From positions 1 through 6,925 of the forward strand of contig JAOTUT010000082.1 in assembly GCA_029863735.1 (NCBI GenBank): a DNA stretch of 6,925 nucleotides, read 5' to 3'. The notes below the pieces were generated by a model. It had not been told where the DNA came from, searched no databases, and saw only the letters and a program-made list of their open reading frames with translations. Position numbers and translations under genes: made by a program. Positions 4,330 to 6,925 of this stretch are shown here, piece by piece. This DNA is from Ignavibacteria bacterium (lineage in GTDB: Bacteria; Bacteroidota; Ignavibacteria; Ignavibacteriales; Ignavibacteriaceae). Numbering within the stretch: the first letter of the stretch is position 1; every line of letters begins with the position of its first letter.

Positions 4330-5817
4330 GTGAGTATAAAATCTATAATGAAAAAATATCCCAAGACCTTTATTCTGATTTTCTCCATCGTGGGACTGTA
4401 TCTTGTTCTTCTAATTCCTCTTGATCATAATACACCAATACACGAGGGAAATAGATCACCTTTTAGCTGGAACAGAGATAGCATATGGAAAAGTTTAGAG
4501 ATGAAATTCATATCAGCAAATCTTGAAGGCTGCGATAAAATAAAGTTCACCGTTGATTCATTAATAACTAATTCTGAAATGCTTTTGAATAAGATTTCAG
4601 CTGACACACTAGGTCCTTCTGATGAAAAATTTGCAACTATTGAAAACAATATCTTTAATATCGCACCACTTGTTCCCATTTGCACTCAATACTTTCCTGA
4701 TTACATAAATTTTTATTCGAATCTTAGAAAAGTTGTAAAGGAACATTCCCGACTTTGGGATATGAATTCCACAATTGCCAAAAACACACTCTATCAATTA
4801 TTGTATGGGAACAGAATTGCAATAGAAGAAATAATGTTGCAATTACCTGAGAACAAAGTTGATCCTTTGATTAAGGGAATAGACGAACTATCTGAAACAC
4901 CCTCGGTAGAAATTCTTGGTGTTATTGTCCATAGCGGAGATATTTTAGTTTCAAGAGGAGGCGCACCAACATCAGCTTTAATTGCAAGAGGTAATGATTA
5001 TCCGGGAAACTTTTCACATATCGCTTTAGTTCATATAGACGAAAAAACAAAATTGATTTCTATAATCGAATCACATATTGAAAGAGGGGTCACTATTTCT
5101 TCTTTAGAAGAATATCTCAATGATAAAAAACTTAGAATTATGGTGTTAAGGCTAAGATCAGATTTATTAAAAGAGACTACAATGCTTCCGCACCTGGCAG
5201 CAGAATACTCGTTAGGAGAGGCTAAGAGAAAACATATTTCCTACGATTTTGAGATGAACATTAATGAATACGAAAACCAATTTTGTTCTGAAGTTGCTTC
5301 TTCCGCATATAAGAAATTTGGAATAACGTTATGGACAGGACTATCAACTATTTCATCAAAGGGAACAAGAAGCTGGCTGGCAGCGTTTGGAGTTAAATAT
5401 TTTGAAACACAGGAACCTTCAGATCTTGAATATGATCCGCAGATTTCCGTTGTTGCTGAATGGAGAGATCCGGAGACACTTTATAAAGATCATATGGATA
5501 ATGCCGTAACAGACGTAATGTTAGAAGAAGCGGACAGTGGAAAAGTTCTGTCTTATGATTGGTATGCTTTGCCGGTTGGCAGAATAATGAAATTCTATAG
5601 CATAATTCTAAATTTATTCGGCTCAGAAGGTCCTGTCCCGGAAGGTATGAGTGCAGAAGCAGCTTTAAAGAATGTTAGTTATTCAGAAACACACAATCAG
5701 ATTAAGGCGAGGCTAATAGTTTTGGCAAATCAATTTAAAAATGAAAGTGGTTATACACCACCGTACTGGGAACTAGTTAATTTGGCAAGACAAGCCCTCG
5801 ATGAAATTCATAACTGA
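4330..5817 (+). CDS. Membrane-anchored YiiX/YebB-like (peptidase C92) permuted papain-fold amidase or peptidase
   Basis: The product has 495 residues. A basic start followed by one hydrophobic helix (about 13-30) with no clear cleavage site indicates a signal anchor and an extracytoplasmic body. Residues 196-335 match the YiiX/YebB group of permuted NlpC/P60-like enzymes. GDILVSRGGAP (203-213) is the entry strand, His230 in FSHIALVH is the likely catalytic His, Glu248 in IIESHIERGV follows, and Cys319 in FCSEVASSAY is the likely nucleophile. The His-before-Cys order is the hallmark of the permuted fold. The family hydrolyses amide or thioester-like bonds in peptides, lipids or cell-wall material; the substrate here is unknown. 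Typical members are about 200 residues, so the helical 32-195 and C-terminal 360-495 parts are extra. The coordinates use GTG 4330. ATG 4348 gives MKKYPKTF and is an equally or more plausible start; neither has an SD. Confidence 0.75.
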   Translation: MSIKSIMKKYPKTFILIFSIVGLYLVLLIPLDHNTPIHEGNRSPFSWNRDSIWKSLEMKFISANLEGCDKIKFTVDSLITNSEMLLNKISADTLGPSDEKFATIENNIFNIAPLVPICTQYFPDYINFYSNLRKVVKEHSRLWDMNSTIAKNTLYQLLYGNRIAIEEIMLQLPENKVDPLIKGIDELSETPSVEILGVIVHSGDILVSRGGAPTSALIARGNDYPGNFSHIALVHIDEKTKLISIIESHIERGVTISSLEEYLNDKKLRIMVLRLRSDLLKETTMLPHLAAEYSLGEAKRKHISYDFEMNINEYENQFCSEVASSAYKKFGITLWTGLSTISSKGTRSWLAAFGVKYFETQEPSDLEYDPQISVVAEWRDPETLYKDHMDNAVTDVMLEEADSGKVLSYDWYALPVGRIMKFYSIILNLFGSEGPVPEGMSAEAALKNVSYSETHNQIKARLIVLANQFKNESGYTPPYWELVNLARQALDEIHN

Positions 5818-5841
5818 AAATTTTGAGTGGGATTTTTTGAT

Positions 5842-6925
5842 TCAATTATTTGCTTTGAATTCTTCCGTAGCTTCGTCTTTTTCCTTTCTATGAAAAGGAA
5901 GCTCTATTGTAAAGCAGGTACCGGGATGATCTTTCTTAGCCATGCGCGAAGGACTTTTAGCTTTGATTGTTCCGCCGTGTCTTTCTACAATTCTTTTTAC
6001 AACGGAAAGACCTAAACCAGAACCTTCGGAAATAATTTTCCTTACATTAACCGCACGATAAAATTCTTTAAATATTTTAGGCAATTCATTTGGGGGAATA
6101 CCAACACCATCATCACATACTTCGATATAAATATTCTTGGAATCACTGTTGATTGTTACCTCAACATTACCTCCATCAACACCGTATTTAATTGAATTTC
6201 CGATAAGGTTTGAGGCAGCAATGTCAAGCAGAAATTTATCACCTTTAAGTTTTTCTTTTTTCTCTCTCTTATCAAGCAGATTTAGTTTTATTAAGTGAGC
6301 TTCAGCCGAAGCAGTTCTTCTCTTAATAACACTGGATACTAATTCATAGATATCAATCTCCCCCTCATCATACTGATCATAAAGAGTAAGCTTTGATACA
6401 TTAAGGACATCATTTATCATCTGGATTCCTTCATCGGTTCTGTTTTTTGCCCGCACTAATTTTTCTTCAACAGTTTCATCAATTGGTCCCAGAAATTTTT
6501 GTAAAATAATATCTATGTATGAGGCAACAGCAACAATGGGAGTTTTTATTTCGTGAACGATGCCCATAATGTATGTTTGCTTTTCCTTCTCAGCTGCATT
6601 TATTTTTTTTATTGATTCTACAAGATCCTTTTCGCGCTTATATAATTGACGTGCGAGACCGTTTGCCAGGTAAACACTTACAAATATCATAACCGTAAAT
6701 GTGGAGATGTATGCCAGAACAAAATTAATATTGCTGTAAAGGTCAATATCAAACAGTCCGTTAATGGGATGATGCGGCAAAACAGCAAAATGTTCAAGAA
6801 TAATTAAAAGAATAAACAATGCCACAAAAATTATGGCGAGTGTGTAAACCACAGCACCGGGGAGAATCAGGCTGCCTACTATCATATGAAATACAAAAAG
6901 CATATATAGGGGAGATTCAATACCT
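5842..6925 (-). CDS. Membrane sensor histidine kinase, 5' end beyond window
   Basis: The frame is open from the right edge to TGA 5844-5842. Although an ATG stands at 6903, the codons upstream to 6925 read GIESPLY without a stop. Joined to MLFVFHMIVGS they form the GGIxSP...FHI membrane motif common in such kinases, so the true N-terminus lies outside. Counting from Met 6903, hydrophobic helices lie at about 1-37 and 58-80. A linker coiled coil follows, then a HisKA domain with phospho-acceptor His117 in IVHEIKTP. The HATPase domain has an N-box (NLIGNSIKYG, 232-241), G1 (DDGVGIP, 264-270), F-box (FKEFYRA) and G2 (GSGLGLS, 294-300). All catalytic boxes are intact. It autophosphorylates and passes phosphate to a response regulator, none of which is visible here. 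The signal probably reaches the membrane part, as there is no periplasmic sensor domain in the visible section. It converges with the amidase gene, 24 bases apart. Confidence 0.92.
   Translation of the reverse strand, partial: GIESPLYMLFVFHMIVGSLILPGAVVYTLAIIFVALFILLIILEHFAVLPHHPINGLFDIDLYSNINFVLAYISTFTVMIFVSVYLANGLARQLYKREKDLVESIKKINAAEKEKQTYIMGIVHEIKTPIVAVASYIDIILQKFLGPIDETVEEKLVRAKNRTDEGIQMINDVLNVSKLTLYDQYDEGEIDIYELVSSVIKRRTASAEAHLIKLNLLDKREKKEKLKGDKFLLDIAASNLIGNSIKYGVDGGNVEVTINSDSKNIYIEVCDDGVGIPPNELPKIFKEFYRAVNVRKIISEGSGLGLSVVKRIVERHGGTIKAKSPSRMAKKDHPGTCFTIELPFHRKEKDEATEEFKANN

Noticed and set aside
4425..4797. Minus-strand frames of 62 and 86 codons opposite the amidase gene
   Set aside because: They are antisense shadows of a gene with intact catalytic motifs, with no SD or family signal.
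5818..5841. Bidirectional terminator between the convergent amidase and kinase genes
   Set aside because: The only complementarity is AAAAT with ATTTT, an A/T-only stem. It is too weak to call a terminator.
5827..6015. Plus-strand frame of 62 codons opposite the histidine kinase
   Set aside because: It is antisense to the conserved G2 box region of the kinase and reads as a random AT-rich translation.

Overview
The window is AT-rich bacterial DNA with seven protein genes, two of them cut by the window edges. No rRNA, tRNA, transposase, phage or CRISPR sequence was seen. Most features suggest a Gram-negative member of the Bacteroidota/Ignavibacteriota (FCB) group: strong AT bias, several genes with weak or no Shine-Dalgarno sequence, a PD40 beta-propeller lipoprotein with a relaxed lipobox, a TM1266-like protein typical of anaerobes, and one TAnnTTTG-type promoter element. 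This placement is inference from gene style, not from a marker gene.

Positions 1-3650 are read on the minus strand. In transcription order they hold mgtE (magnesium transporter, 3650-2286), a four-helix membrane protein of unknown family (2084-1608), a PD40 beta-propeller lipoprotein (1360-347) and the start of a secreted Q/N-rich protein (151 to beyond the left edge). The gaps of about 200-250 bases between them suggest separate transcription units rather than one tight operon. The gaps on either side of the four-helix gene carry a diverged, directly oriented repeat.

Positions 3651-3926 form a divergent control region between mgtE and a plus-strand gene for a small ACT-fold TM1266-like protein (3927-4187). 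The region holds a perfect 10+1+10 palindrome that looks like an operator. In the mgtE leader there is a 10-bp inverted repeat whose 3' arm could also pair with the mgtE ribosome-binding site. This is the most interesting non-coding part of the window.

A candidate hairpin terminator follows the TM1266-like gene. Next comes a plus-strand, membrane-anchored YiiX/YebB-like (permuted papain fold) amidase or peptidase with long extra regions (4330-5817). Only 24 bases beyond it, convergent on the minus strand, is a membrane sensor histidine kinase (5842 to beyond the right edge). Its reading frame stays open to the window end, so its N-terminus is missing.

Apart from the shared mgtE/TM1266 control region, nothing ties these genes into one pathway. 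The common theme is the cell envelope: ion transport, signal sensing and secreted or anchored proteins.
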